A stretch of 64,000 bases of DNA from Plectrocnemia conspersa (lineage: Eukaryota; Arthropoda; Insecta; Trichoptera; Polycentropodidae). The stretch is taken from NCBI GenBank assembly GCA_009617715.1, contig VTFK01000069.1, forward strand, positions 992,001 to 1,056,000, given 5' to 3'. Within the stretch, counting starts at the first letter, position 1; each line of letters opens with the position of its first letter. Of this stretch, positions 35,717 to 47,584 are shown in pieces. The notes below the pieces were generated by a model. It ran no database searches, was not told the DNA's origin, and was given only the letters and a program-made list of their open reading frames with translations. Both the position numbers and the translations under genes were made by a program.

Positions 35717-37126
35717 CCCCGTAAGCTCTCAAGCCCTAAACTATTATGATACTGTAGAAAAAAAATCATATGATTATTTTTTTATTAATTTTGAAGCCTA
35801 TATTGAAAATCTTTCTATCCATTTTATTTTTACATAGGTAATAATAAAATTTTTCTGGCAACATGGATCTGAAGAATATCACAACATATGGGTTTAAAGG
35901 TTAACGATTGTAAGCCCATCTTTATTATAAATCCAGATTAGTCTGCAAAGATAACAAATCAGAAATCATTCGGTCACTTTTTCAAGTATTCAATATGCAA
36001 TTAGACATGTCTACATTATTTATATATATATTAAAAACAGCAGTGCTTTTAAGTTCTTGTTCAACCCTGCATAATTTTAAAAAAGAAATTTATTACCGGT
36101 TAGCCACCATAATTCACAAACTGAATGCGAAATATTTTAAATAACTTAATTATGTCATTAAAAATTAGGAAGAACGAGAATTTATACAGCAAAAACCATG
36201 TTAGCCTTTTTCAAAATCCATAAAGATGCTATCCAATTAAACTTAGTTTCGAAGGATTTAGAATGAAAAAATAGTGCTTTTTTATTTATTTTTAGAGAAT
36301 TTCTTCCTGTTATTTTTTTTATATTATCTTAAGAATTTTTTATAGAAAAATTAAAAGATTATTCGAGAACATGCATATTTTTTTTTTCTTAAAAATATAA
36401 TTTAAACAAATATTCTAAAATATTTGATAACTACTCAAATTTTTAAAACACGTAGTGGTCGAAATTTCGTACACTTACAGCTGTATTCAGAGCAGGTAGT
36501 GAGAAAAGGAACAGATTTTTCTGATAAAAATTATTTGGCAATATCATTTTTCGCCCAACTAAATGAATTACAAAAATAAAAAGAATTTTCAAGTTAACAA
36601 AATAATAAAAATGCAAGTATAAATGCCTTCAAATGGATTATAATCTTACAAGTTTGGCAAGGATTTATTTATCAGTTAAATAATACAAAAAAATGCTTTA
36701 GCAATAATATGACAAGATGTAGTCATTTTTGGCAAAATACGAGGAAAAATTTGATATAGAATATTATCAAATTTTTGTATAAGAGTTTCAATGGGCATAA
36801 ACATAATCTGAATAAACTATTGAATTAATAGTGATACATTAGATTAAAATCTTATAGACTTTTTCAGTGATATTTACTTACAAATTAAAATAATCAAATT
36901 TATTTATACCACAATGAACGACCAAGCTCGATTTTATTTTTATTATTCATCACAATATTTACCTACAAGATTAGAAAAATCTAAGAAAGCTTTTTCTCTG
37001 GTGATATAAAAATATTATAGTCATACAATAATTACTTATTTTAATCTCACAGACAAGATATGAATTAAAAAACACTTCGGTCCGTAAATAAATAAAATAA
37101 ATTTAAAAACACTAATAGCAATAGAC
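35717..37126. other. AT-rich stretch, possibly more mobile-element debris
   Basis: AT-dominated. Around 36130-36300 and 36440-36660 the sequence reads with moderate lysine/asparagine-rich open runs, but I recognise no domain. Confidence 0.35.
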
Positions 37127-37180
37127 TTGCGCTGGTTTTAATTTCGGTTTTATTTGCGCTGGTTTTAATTTCGGTTTTAT
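37127..37180. repeat. perfect 27-bp tandem duplication
   Basis: A unit beginning TTGCGCTGGTTTTAATTTCG is present twice head to tail without mismatch. Perfect identity in an old landscape points to a recent slippage event. Confidence 0.8.
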
Positions 37181-37680
37181 TTAATACCGGTCGATAGTAC
37201 TAAATTAAATGTCTTAACGTATTATATAATCATTTTCGACCATTTTCTTTTGCTACTTATAACCGATTTTTGGAGTAATTGAAACATAAATTACCGTTAT
37301 TAACTGAAAACGGGTAGATTGAGTTTTGATTATTAAATATTTAACCAAAGTTTTTAAGGTAGATATCCTTTACGTGCGTGTTCTGAAATATATTTATAAA
37401 TATTTGTCAGCGCTTTATTAAAAATTGATACCATAAGCGGTATACATTTCCTAGAGAAGAAAAACAGGGGAAATTTAAATGTTTACTCGATTGTAAAACA
37501 TGAATTATACAATCGCTTAGACAATATGAACACCTACTACAATCTCTCTACTAATATAAATTCTCGTTATGTATAAAAAAATCTGGGTAATATCAATAAT
37601 AATGTATCTTATTCGAGCATTCCCGTGTTGAATAGAGATGACTATATAGGTCAGAGATATATTTAAATCTGTCAAAGGCT
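37181..37680. other. AT-rich stretch, nothing recognised
   Basis: AT-dominated, no frame or RNA. Confidence 0.45.
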
Positions 37681-37950
37681 ATGGCGACAATCTCGAACTT
37701 TGCTTAACAATCGCGTGTCGAGTGATATATCCAACATTATTAACCACGCAATCCAAATCGAGTGGCGCGATATAACCACAGATTGGAAAAGTTTCGAATT
37801 TTTTACCCTCCCGATACTTAGCCACCTACTCAGTTGCGTACTTTATTTATTTTTTATTTTGAAAACAAAGCGAAATGGAAACGCACCCACCCCTTGTTTT
37901 AGGTTTGATTTCGTTTTGATGGCCCTGCTGTGCCATATATTTTTTGTGTG
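37681..37950. other. small GC-richer island
   Basis: Contains AACCACA (37774-37780), a Runt-type word, and GGCGCGATATAACC. An 83-codon frame (37700-37951) begins at a non-ATG codon. It ends in a hydrophobic run (LSHLLSCVLYLFFIL) that could pass for a membrane segment, but there is no family resemblance and I treat it as chance. Confidence 0.3.
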
Positions 37951-38735
37951 ATAAAAGTTTTATTCCAAATATAAAGTCTCTTATTAATTCATCCGATGAA
38001 CGAAAATTTATTAAATGGGATATTTATTAAAAATATATTAAATCGAAAATGTTTTAAACCTAAAAGATTTTAACAGTTATTTATTCGAAAAGTTGTTTTT
38101 AAATACCTTTCTTAATTTATCTTAATTTAAGAGGAGAACCAAACTGTAATGCCACTTTAAAAATGCAAAAAAGTTTTTGATAGTCGCTGTTTTTCTTATA
38201 AATAAAATATGTTATCTTTTTTATTTAATTTCACATAATTGCTTAGTAGAGAGTAGCAATCAAACAAACAAAAAACATAAGACAAATCGTCAAATTCAGA
38301 ACACCTAATAATTTAAAGGGTGACAAATATTATATTTGCCAAGAATTTTCAAAAACATTTCAAAATTATAAACCGATATTCGCTATTAACAAAATTACTT
38401 GACCATTTGTTATAAACTAAAATAACCCATTTACAATATTTATTTCATGCCTACTCTTGGATATTTATTAATAAAAATCAATTATTAGTTCATTACATTT
38501 AAGTAGGTATTCACATTTCACTTACTATGGGCACTCATATTTTGATGGAAAAATTACGTATAACCTTCAAATTGCTAGTCATTAACCCTTTGATATCCTA
38601 CTATTTGTAAAAATATGGTATTTTTTATTTATTAGCCACGTTTTCTACAAGGTAAAAGCTTACCAATAGGCTACCCAAATATGTACTTTTTGTACATTTG
38701 GTGTTTTTAAATATTTTGTATCAAGCGTTTTATAT
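37951..38735. other. AT-rich stretch, nothing recognised
   Basis: AT-dominated, no frame or RNA recognised. Confidence 0.45.
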
Positions 38736-38739
38736 TAAA

Positions 38740-38990
38740 AAAATAAATTAACAGTGAAGGTATATTTTTAGTGGCGAATCAGTGAAATCATATCTAAATA
38801 TAGTTTTACCAGTAGATACATTTATAATATATTTCTACTATCAAAAATATAATTTAACCACAAGGCGCTAGTAAAATCATAATGTCTATGAAACTTAATT
38901 TGTCAGTTGAAAAACGGCAATTTTCTATTGAAACCAAAATCTAACCTAAATGAAACAGACAAACCCAACTGAAGATTTAATTGTTTTGAA
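38740..38990 (-). repeat. dispersed repeat, inverted relative of the 58.2-58.6 kb copies
   Basis: The complement of this block carries, in order, GTTTTTCAACTGACAAATTA, TTTCATAGACATTATGATTTT, ACTAGCGCC, GTTAAATTATATTTTT and ATCTACTGGT-AAA, ending near TTCACTGT. The same series occurs on the + strand at about 58260-58460. It is old and non-coding, and probably a non-autonomous element. Confidence 0.55.
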
Positions 38991-39540
38991 ATTAAATAAG
39001 GTTTTAAAATGTTGTTGTAAATTGTTAAAAGATGTCTTAATTCTGCGAATACCTGAACATTTACAAATACTTTTATTATTTATACAAAATGAATAATTAA
39101 TCACTTTACTTCAACTTTATATGTATTTTTTTATAAGAAGTACCACACAATAGACAACTATTTGATAATTAAAGGTCATGCGTGTAGGTATTATTTAAAT
39201 TTGTATTTTTAATATAGTGCGTAATATAGAAAAATAATAATTTTGATCTTGAGTTCAAATTCTACAGCAGACCCAAAATACAAAAATAAATTTAAAATAT
39301 TGTAATCTTGTATTTAAATTATACCAGACACAGCATAAAAGTACATAAAAATTAAGGTATTCAAGCGGGCTGATTGAAAAAAAACTTCAGGGACATTGCG
39401 ATATGACGCTTAAATTTCCTTTAAAGCACAATTAAAAAATATTTATTGTTGATTTTAACGGCTTAAACAAAAAAGAAAGTCTACTAAGGACTAAAACTAG
39501 TCACAAAATAAAACTATAAAAATAATATTTACCTTTTGTA
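38991..39540. other. AT-rich stretch, nothing recognised
   Basis: AT-dominated. GAGTTCAAATTCTACAGCAG (about 39252-39271) faintly resembles a tRNA T-loop, but no tRNA folds. Confidence 0.4.
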
Positions 39541-40040
39541 CTTATGTCAGCGTCAGTACAAGTACTAAATTGCATTACTTTACCATCTAGCCTTACCAAG
39601 ATTGTTGATTGTGGGGTCAACCTCACCAGTCATACCATTGTTTGCCATACCACGACACCAAATTCTACCATAATCGCCTCCATCGCCTCTCATCGTGTCA
39701 AGCTGAGATTCTCGCATCCGCAAGTTGACTATAATTACGACTTTGTAACGCTACTAGCAACCACCTGTCCTCACCCTCCGAATAGAACTCCCGCCACACT
39801 TACCCCGCCATTATCCGAACATCCTTGCGGCGTTTGTAGGCATGCAATTACACCGACCGCCACCGAGTGTGTGCCACATTACCATACCGCCGCCGCACCG
39901 TACGAGCGTTCTAAGAAAAAAGGCCGTGTGAATTTTGCCCGCGGGGTAATAGTGGTGGACCACTACAACGGCCGGATATCCCGTAAAATAAATAATAAAA
40001 CACACGCGAACGCGAATGGCCCAATAAAATAGGAGTATGT
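39541..40040 (+). other. C-rich island with a 162-codon ATG frame
   Basis: The longest ATG-started frame of the window (39544-40032) lies in a C-rich island. The predicted protein is rich in Thr, His and Pro, with CAT-ACC repeats (TTTP, YHTAAAPYERSKKKGR), and has no signal peptide, membrane segment or domain that I recognise. C-richness of the top strand lowers stop frequency, so chance is likely. A lineage-specific gene cannot be excluded. An 84-codon minus frame overlaps it. The same island may be regulatory. Confidence 0.25.
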
Positions 40041-40411
40041 TTGATGGTAAATATTTAAAGAGCATCTCGTGTAATTCGCATAGAACGTGCGCATATTTGT
40101 GTTTTTACTGAAAACATTATAAACAAGCATACACGTTGCAACGTAACCAATTCGAATATTTATTAATTATTAAAACATGTAATAACAACTATAAAAGCAT
40201 AGGTGGTTATGTATATGTAAGTGCAGTAGAAACAGGAATATGCAGCGAGTATGCGCGAATTAATGCACAATCTAATGCAGAAGTTCCAAGCCTTCCAAAT
40301 GTTAACTGTAAACAGCTTGTCAGTACATATGCTATTATAATTTACAATTTGAATTATAAAGCTTATAGTAATAAAAGCATTTTTGAAAATTTTAAATTTT
40401 AAATTTAGATT
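40041..40411. other. AT-rich transition
   Basis: Contains an 88-codon frame (40136-40402) starting at TTG with no recognisable domain. The GC content falls steadily towards the tandem duplication. Confidence 0.35.
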
Positions 40412-40777
40412 TTTTATTTTGTTTCAAAAAACTAATAAAATAAATTATTATTTTCAATTAAATTAACAGTGCTAAAAATATTTTATTTATTAAAATAACT
40501 TTGTTTTCAAATTTAAAATTATATAGATAGCGTTATATTTTATATGGAAATTCTAATTGAGACTTATATTTATAAGTTTTCTTATAAATATAAGTCTCAA
40601 TTAAAATTTTTATTTTGTTTCAAAAAACTAATAAAATAAATTATTATTTTCAATTAAATTAACAGTGCTAAAAATATTTTATTTAAAAAAATAGCTTTGT
40701 TTTCGATTTTTAAAATTATATAGATAGCGTTATATTTTATATGGAAATTTGAATTGAGACTTATATTTATAAGTTTT
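40412..40777. repeat. tandem duplication with hairpin junction
   Basis: Two copies of a roughly 170-bp unit (40412-40580 and 40607-40777, offset about 195 bp) differ at only a few positions. Both end in AATTGAGACTTATATTTATAAGTTTT. Between them, 40581-40602 is the exact inverted complement of the last part of unit 1. This gives 22-bp perfect arms (40555-40576 and 40581-40602) with a TTTT loop. The low divergence says the event is recent. Confidence 0.85.
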
Positions 40778-41459
40778 ATTTTAAGTATTACTTTTTTAGT
40801 TTACTAACAAAATATAAAATTCTTGACAAAGATTTTGCGACACACCAGACTGAAAATATGCAAACCCGTGTGTATTTTAATAATTAATTTATAATAATAT
40901 AGTTTAATTATTATAATTTTTATCGAATTTTTAATAAAGCTTATTTTAAGAAATAAATTAATGCTCTTATTGCACAACGTAATTCTAGCCTCGCTTATTT
41001 TTTTTTGAATTAGTAAAAATAAACTAAGAAATTTTAAATTTAATGATATGTTAGATGACATGCTTTAAATAATATACAATATAATTTAATATATATTAAA
41101 AATAAAATATTATACAATATAATTTAGACTTACTAATTTAGTTAAATAAAATACTGTGCGATACTGATGCCTAAAAAACGAGTTTAGTTTAAAGTTCAAA
41201 TTACAAAGATTAATAAATATTTTAAGGTTTTAACGGTTAAAACTATGGTATACAATTTGCAAATAATAAATACGCGCTGTTTCGTAAAGTTTTTCAAAAA
41301 CTCTCAATACTTTAAAATGACTGTATGTCTAAAAAAATCCTACGATCAAAGTATCATTTGTAATTGATTAAAAATGAGTTACTTTGGCGACCGTTTGCCA
41401 AACAAGGTAAATTTTTTTTGACAGTGTAATAAGACCTTTTTTTAAATATAAATCGTTGT
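40778..41459. other. AT-rich stretch, nothing recognised
   Basis: AT-dominated. A short direct repeat of ATACAATATAATTTA occurs twice about 40 bp apart near 41072-41126. Confidence 0.4.
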
Positions 41460-42085
41460 ATAGTCAGACGTTTAAAAAGTTTTGACCCATACCAGACTTG
41501 ACTTTGCGTCATCGATCAGCACATTATGGCTTGAAGCCAGGGTTTCTTAGAAACCTTAAACTCATTCAAGGTATCAACCAGAGAGGAGCCTTATAAAATC
41601 CCACTGAGAATGCAACCATTCAGAGCTGCATCCACGGAACGCGCGTGATATATATAAATGATAAACTACGCCATTGATAATGACCTCAACATTAAAGGGC
41701 AAAGTAAGTGTGATAAACTTTTATAAAGAAATGCAAATTGCTGTATTTTAAACTGGTTTATCTAGCGCCAGGAATATAAAAAATAGTGCGCCACGCCAGT
41801 AAGTTGATCTTAAATCGTCAAAACGGTGCAATATTTTTTTCGGCCTGATGCCAGGATTTTTGCAAGTTACCTAAAGAGACTGATTTAATAATCTAGACTA
41901 CGTCATTGATAAAGAACCATATAAGAGGTCGAAGAAAGTGTAATATGACCATTGTCTAAAAAAACGTTTATGAGCGCTTTAGAGAAACTTCTTTGTCAGT
42001 TATATGAAGAGTTTTGAGCCACGCAGGGCAGTTGATCTTGGATCGTTGATTTTATATTTTGACCTGATACAAAAACGCATAGGAA
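41460..42085. repeat. three diverged repeat units
   Basis: Related segments begin near 41475, 41780 and 42010. Each has a GACCCATACCAGACTTGA / GCGCCACGCCAGTAAGTTGATCTT / GAGCCACGCAGGGCAGTTGATCTT core, followed by a TCGT--A word and -GC(C/A)TGA-GCCAGG or CTGATAC. The intervening part (CTACG(C/T)CATTGATAA) is also repeated at about 41668 and 41898. A relative of the core is at about 15003. Old non-coding local duplications. Confidence 0.45.
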
Positions 42086-42840
42086 ACACATTAAATGCAC
42101 CCGTTACTCATATGTAAGATCAATATGACATCGATATCGAATACTAGTGAAATCAAAGAGAAAGAGAGAGAAATAAATAATGATATGCAAGCCTTTATAT
42201 CTCACATTCACACCTTTTTTTAAAAACTGTATATATACATAGATATGTGAACGTACATATATGCTTAATTTTAATAGCAAAGTTCCAGTAATACTTAAAA
42301 ATATATTTTATTTGACAATGCTTTTGCTTTATACGATTCAAAAAAAGTATTACCGACTTCTTTCTTTTTGATGGTAGAAGTTAAATTTATACATTTATTT
42401 TATCGATATATTTTTTTTGACAATTATTGCATAAATCTGTCAACAATGAAATTTTAAGTATTTGTTCAGAGAAATAACAAGTTTTTGCTAATTTGAGTTA
42501 AGATCGATTATCTTCAAATGTCTGTTTTAGCATGAATTTTGCATAGTTTTTATGAAATACGTTACTGGTTTATTGCCCTATATTTCTTTTAGCCAGTCCG
42601 CTAAAATGTTGTTTTTTTGCATGTTTAATATTTTTTATATTTTTTTTACTAAATTTTCTACAGCTTATATTATAGATAGTCTTGAAAATATTTAGGTTAT
42701 TTAAATATGGTTTTCTTATCTATGCTATTATCAAAAAAATTGATGTGTATGTATTGTGTTTGCGTGTGCTATCTTAAAATTCCCACAGCGACTCAACCCA
42801 AACATTAAAATATGACATTATGATTGAGAACTCTTGTTGG
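42086..42840. other. AT-rich stretch with short GA and GT runs
   Basis: AT-dominated. A purine run AAGAGAAAGAGAGAGAAA lies near 42155. No gene. Confidence 0.5.
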
Positions 42841-43080
42841 AGAATGTAAATAAAGAGGCTGAAAATCAAGTTAGGCCGCCAGAGGAAAGTGTCTTGCCGA
42901 ATCCCTGCGGAAAAATTTCGCTTAATATATTATGCAAATTGTGACACGAGCGCCGTATCATTACGCGAATAGAATTGCAAATGGAACAGAGCAACGGGAC
43001 ACAGAATATAGAAGGCGAAGCGGAAAGAAAAGAGGAAATCGGTGCAACAATTACTGTTGTACATAAAAAAACTGACAATT
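42841..43080. other. purine-rich GC-mixed island
   Basis: A + strand purine-rich, CpG-containing block. Two overlapping + frames and a 70-codon minus frame (42866-43078) are open, but none has a known domain. A 33-codon + ORF with ATG at about 42981 (MEQSNG...) is acidic and charged; weak evidence only. Possibly a conserved element. Confidence 0.3.
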
Positions 43081-43380
43081 GATTACTGTGACGAATGAAA
43101 ATTTAAATATATTAATTATACTTAAATCTGCGTAAAAAGTGTAAATTAAACTGCAAAATAAATAGTACAAACAATAAAAAAATTGTATGTTAAATAATAT
43201 TAATAATTAATTATTTAATAAACTATTCCTGGCTTTCATGCTTACTTTCATAATATTTCTTATATACGCAACTACTTAAACGGTAAAACCTTTAAGATTT
43301 CATCATAAAACAGCAACAAAAACGATAGTTACTTATAGCTCAATCTAATATCATCAACAATAAATTACCTCGTATTAATA
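43081..43380. other. AT-rich stretch, nothing recognised
   Basis: AT-dominated, no frame. Confidence 0.45.
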
Positions 43381-43670
43381 ACCGCAATCCCGACATACAT
43401 GAAATTAAGTACACCGCTCTCTAGCACGGCGAGAAGTCTTCGTTAGTAGCAATAACGCTCAGACCGCTCCGACGTTGAAATTCATCACCGCAAATTTTCC
43501 AAAAGGGATTTTTATATTCTCCGGGGATATAATAATAAAATTGGATAGCGGTCGTCCTGCACCCGCTTGCACCTTTTAATTAAAACGTCAGGCGTAAGTC
43601 AGACGTGGTGCAGATTCCCGCGGCACACGCTGCGCGAGCATGTATGTGCATATGTACACGGATAATGTAT
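43381..43670. other. GC-richer island
   Basis: CpG-retaining block (CACGGCGAGAAG, CAGACCGCTCCGACG, CCCGCGGCACACGCTGCGCG). AAGGGATTTTTATATTC is a poor Rel-like match. No coding frame. Candidate regulatory island. Confidence 0.4.
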
Positions 43671-44485
43671 ACATACTTATTTATTTTATAAATTATGTAT
43701 TTCCACATTTACTGCTGCATATATGAAAGTATACACATATTAAGGTAAAGTGGCCTTTAAGTTTGTACATAAGCTTTTTCGTGGTGTTCTGAGGATGGCG
43801 ACTCATAACAACATTAATTTTGATCTACAGGTTAAAATTACTGTACATAATGTTTATATTGAGTTTTTGTGAATTATGAAAAAGCTTTTGACTATTTTTA
43901 AAATCCGATACTTTTACAATATTATAGGTTAAAATAATTATTAATCCAGTATATATTATCTAACATGTAATTGCCTGTCATGTATATTATTAGTATATGT
44001 GAATATTTTAATAAAAAATAACTAATAATCATTATTGAATAATTGTTTTAGATTTGCAATACTTAAAAAAATACATCAATAGTCAAATTTTGCTCTTTTG
44101 TAAGCACTGCAGATATTTATATTTTTAGTTAAAGGTCTAAAAATCTATCAAAATTATAACTGGTATTTTTACATTTATAATTTAAATTTAGAATCACTGT
44201 AAATATATGCCTAATATGCAGATAAGCTTATCAATATTTAATAAAATGTTAAAGAAATTTCTTATGAAGAGAATAAATCAATAAATAGTTATGGTATGCT
44301 TCAATCAATATTTTAATACTATGCTTCATTTCTAGCTTCGATAAAAAACTAAATAAAAACATTATTACGCACAGAGTATTTTAAATAAAGGATTTTATCC
44401 TAACCTTATGTTTATCTAGCTTTTTCAAATCTTATCTAATGTTTTGTAAAAAAGCCTGAAGTGACCTATACATATTATACTTGGA
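43671..44485. other. AT-rich stretch, nothing recognised
   Basis: AT-dominated, no recognisable frame or RNA. The last part may be upstream LINE sequence too decayed to read. Confidence 0.45.
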
Positions 44486-44489
44486 TAAA

Positions 44490-44810
44490 TACTTAGCAAA
44501 CAGATCTGATTTCTGAATGACTTTATTGACTTTGAAGATGGCCTATCACATGATTCCAACAATGCAGCATAAACACAAATTGTAAAAAGTTGAGGGATGA
44601 AAAATTAAAATAAACTGAAATAAAATAGAAGCAATTGTTTTTAAAAAACGTAGACAAACTTTACTAGCTTATCTCCCAAATGAAGAGGGCAATAACATTA
44701 AATAAAAAACAAGCATTAAATACTTATAATGATAAGTATATCGAACGTATATACGTATTGTGTGCTTTAAAGCTAATGGTAAGGGCGTAAACCCAATTTT
44801 GCCATCTCTT
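44490..44810 (+). mobile_element. decayed jockey-like LINE, reverse transcriptase middle
   Basis: Readable across frames: FEDGLSHDSNNAA-stop-TQIVKS (position of the FADDTA box and following helix, 44531-44590), then KIKIN-stop-NKIEAIVFKKRR (44600-44665; the WKIKINPNKTEAI-F-KRR box). NNIK-stop-KTSIKYL follows (44690-44727; the W--SIKYLGV box). Order and spacing fit jockey-class ORF2 between the catalytic box and the YLGV motif. Stops in place of Trp, Pro and Gly codons show long decay. Confidence 0.65.
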
Positions 44811-46280
44811 TTTCAATTATTAATAATGATAAAATGGATAATGGAGACTGTTAACGCAAATAGGGTATAGAAAATGCTAGGTTTTAGAATAAACATTTAT
44901 TTATACAGTCGATTAATTTGATTAATTAATAATTTAATTTAAATCAGAGATAAATTTACAATAGTTAAAAAATAATGCTTTATTATATTTACTAAATAAA
45001 TAAATAAATAATTTGACGAAATATTTTTAATCAGAATTCAAAGTAATAAAGTGTCACTTTTGTATTATACATGATAAATCATAATATTATGTGATATTAC
45101 TTTTATTATTAACTTATTTTTTACTTCAGTTTACTATTTTTAGTGATGCTCGGTTTTGGATATTTTTACTATAATTAAAATACGTGAAAAGTATTTATTA
45201 CGTTGATGTATTTTTCAACAGCAGGTTTCCAGGAATTCTAATTTATTATCGTCTGGTTTTCCGGAAAAGGTAAAAACTGCCAATCAAACGTTGATATACA
45301 CTTATTCGTAAAAACAATTACAGTATTTTAATCAATACTGAAAGGACAACGAACAATTTTAAAAATATTTATTTTAAGTTTATACAAATATTTACTTGAA
45401 ATATGAGAGCAAAAGCAAAAATATAATAATAAATATTGAAATAACGAATACTACCTAACTTAAACCTAATTTAGCAACTATCGCGGAGATTTCACATAAT
45501 CGTCTAATTTAAATGCATAATAAAAAAAACAGTATAACAAAGATAATTTTATATAGCTTTAAAAAGTAAATTACACTTAGCACAAAAATAATTGAGTACC
45601 AATCAGATCAGACTTTAAATATTTATTTTATGATTTACTATAAGAGTAACGAATATAATATTTTTTCGACAATTCATAAAAATAAATGTGATCATAAATA
45701 AAACGTATGGCGCGCGTAAAACTATGTACCGATATTTATTTATATTCTAAATTTTAAATGCAAAATTTATGGTATTTGGCAAATCAAAATTTAAATGTGT
45801 TACTAAAAAACAAAAAACACTAGATCGTAAAATAAAATATGAAAAAAAATATGTTAGTTTAAAGTCTTCCAGCTTAATTAAAAAATATATTGTATATATA
45901 TAAAAATATAATACAAATATTAATAAAACGGCAATTGGTCGATTGGAGAGTACTTAAACTCTTGCCGATCGACCCTCATCGATGATCATTCTCATTGGAA
46001 ATTTTTAGACGTCTGTCTAGAACTTTTGATATTATATTAAGGAACATATGACACTACAATAGGCAATTTTAAATTTTATCTAGCCACTTTATCTTTTAAA
46101 CGGAAGAAAAAACATGATATTTTGAACTGTGTGTCAAAGATGAATGATGATTACATACAACTGCTTAACCAGGTCAGTATTTTTTTATTAATGATACTCT
46201 TTTATTGAGACAGTCAATTGACGGATAATGAAACAATTTTTTAGAACTGTAAAAACATGTTTTACTATGTGAACATTTGT
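44811..46280. other. AT-rich stretch with one imperfect hairpin
   Basis: AT-dominated. GGTCGAT (45937-45943) and ATCGACC (45968-45974) enclose AGAG/CTCT and an 8-nt loop, a plausible hairpin. No gene. Confidence 0.4.
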
Positions 46281-46940
46281 AGTCAGTGTGTACATACTCA
46301 TACGTACGTACGGTAAATCGCAAACACATCGCGCCGCGGGTATTTAATATTTAAGACTGGCGCTGAATTTATACGGCCCGTTTCTTTAGCCACGGTGGGG
46401 TAGGTAGGGTAATGTAATGCGGGAATCGCCGGATTTATGTCCGGGCCCGCTAACTGCCCGGGAATAGGTGGGGGCGCCGGTGGGTGAGTGGCGGGGTGGA
46501 CCATTCGACGCCCTGCGGGCCCCCATTGTGCGGAGAGTATCTTTGGAAGCTATCTCTCTTGTACAACGGGGGGCTTATCTCTCTTCTGTGCTTTTGTTGC
46601 AGATGAATTGGACGAGTGCTGCGGATGAGGAGCGTGGTGGTTGCCGGCGTGACGATGTCACCTAGCGTTGAAAGTGAAACGTACGTAGCGAGTCAGCGAT
46701 AAATTTTGCGAAAGATCGGAGATGCCTACACGTTACCCACAAATATACGTATATATAAAATACGTTCGTTTTTCATTATTAAACTAACTCGGGATATCTC
46801 TCTTCCCATACAATTGTCTAGTTCGACAAGCGAAATCCAGAGCGACCCACTTCATAGACGCCTGAAGCCCACGGACGCACCCACGGATAACACATCTCAA
46901 CCGTTGCGCCAAAAATACAAATAACAACTATCCTTGTGTT
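46281..46940. other. GC-rich island with splice-like signals
   Basis: One of the largest islands, GC- and CpG-rich. TCTCTCTTCTGTGCTTTTGTTGCAG ends at 46602, a textbook 3' splice acceptor with pyrimidine tract, and GTGAGT lies at 46484. The stretch 46603-46680 is bounded on the right by GTACGT. All three frames of that segment meet a stop, so any exon would be non-coding or terminal. Frames at 46298-46504 (-), 46468-46665 (+) and 46706-46924 (+) have no known domains. Possible promoter or non-coding exon region. Confidence 0.4.
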
Positions 46941-47584
46941 TACGAAATAAACACCTGTCACACCAAAACTCAGACAGTTCAATTGTTTAACTACACTCAA
47001 CTGTCAACATTTAAAATTTAGCACTTCAGCCTATTTTTAATATTGTATTTTTTTTTTTTTCATACTTAAATATTGCTATATTTATTTAAAAAAAAAATTA
47101 TATATTTTAAATGATTTTATGTTTTTGTGATAGTTAGCAGTATTTATATTCAAAATTGAAATTGTTAGCTGGACATATACAATAACAAAATATTTTTGAC
47201 ACCTCATACATCCACACAAACATTCACACACTAATTAATTCAGAGCATTCACTGATGACAACCCTCATTTGTCTCGCCGCATATGTGACAAAAGTTGGAT
47301 ATGTGACTTTCATTGTGTTATGTCACGCGAGCTTTTTCACCCATTTTTCACATTCATTCTCGCGTTGAACGACAAAAAAAGAGTAATTGTGCGTATACAC
47401 ACAAAATTAAGCATCGTCACTGGGTGTTTAAAATAAAGTTAATTGCTGATATAAAAATATATTGTAATTATTAAAAATATATCTGATAAAATCAAATATT
47501 ATATAGAATTATGACTTTTCTTTCAAATACGATTTTTTAGAAATAAATAGTTTTATTACTATACACATTTTTTTGGGATATCGC
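46941..47584. other. AT-rich stretch with a GTGAC-containing patch
   Basis: From about 47200 to 47410 the sequence is richer in G and C, and TGTGAC/GTCAC words recur (ATGTGACAAAAG, ATATGTGACTTTC, TATGTCACGCG). The remainder is AT-rich with no frame. Confidence 0.35.

Noticed and set aside
39240..39275. Second tRNA-like T-loop (GAGTTCAAATTCT)
   Set aside because: No A box or cloverleaf around it; common by chance.
42866..43078. 70-codon minus frame with a hydrophobic, cysteine-rich start resembling a signal peptide
   Set aside because: It starts at TTG and lies opposite two other open frames in a purine-rich block.
46437..46483. Small ATG ORF that could splice through GTGAGT to the acceptor at 46602
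   Set aside because: Joining gives an immediate stop after the junction, so it makes no useful protein.
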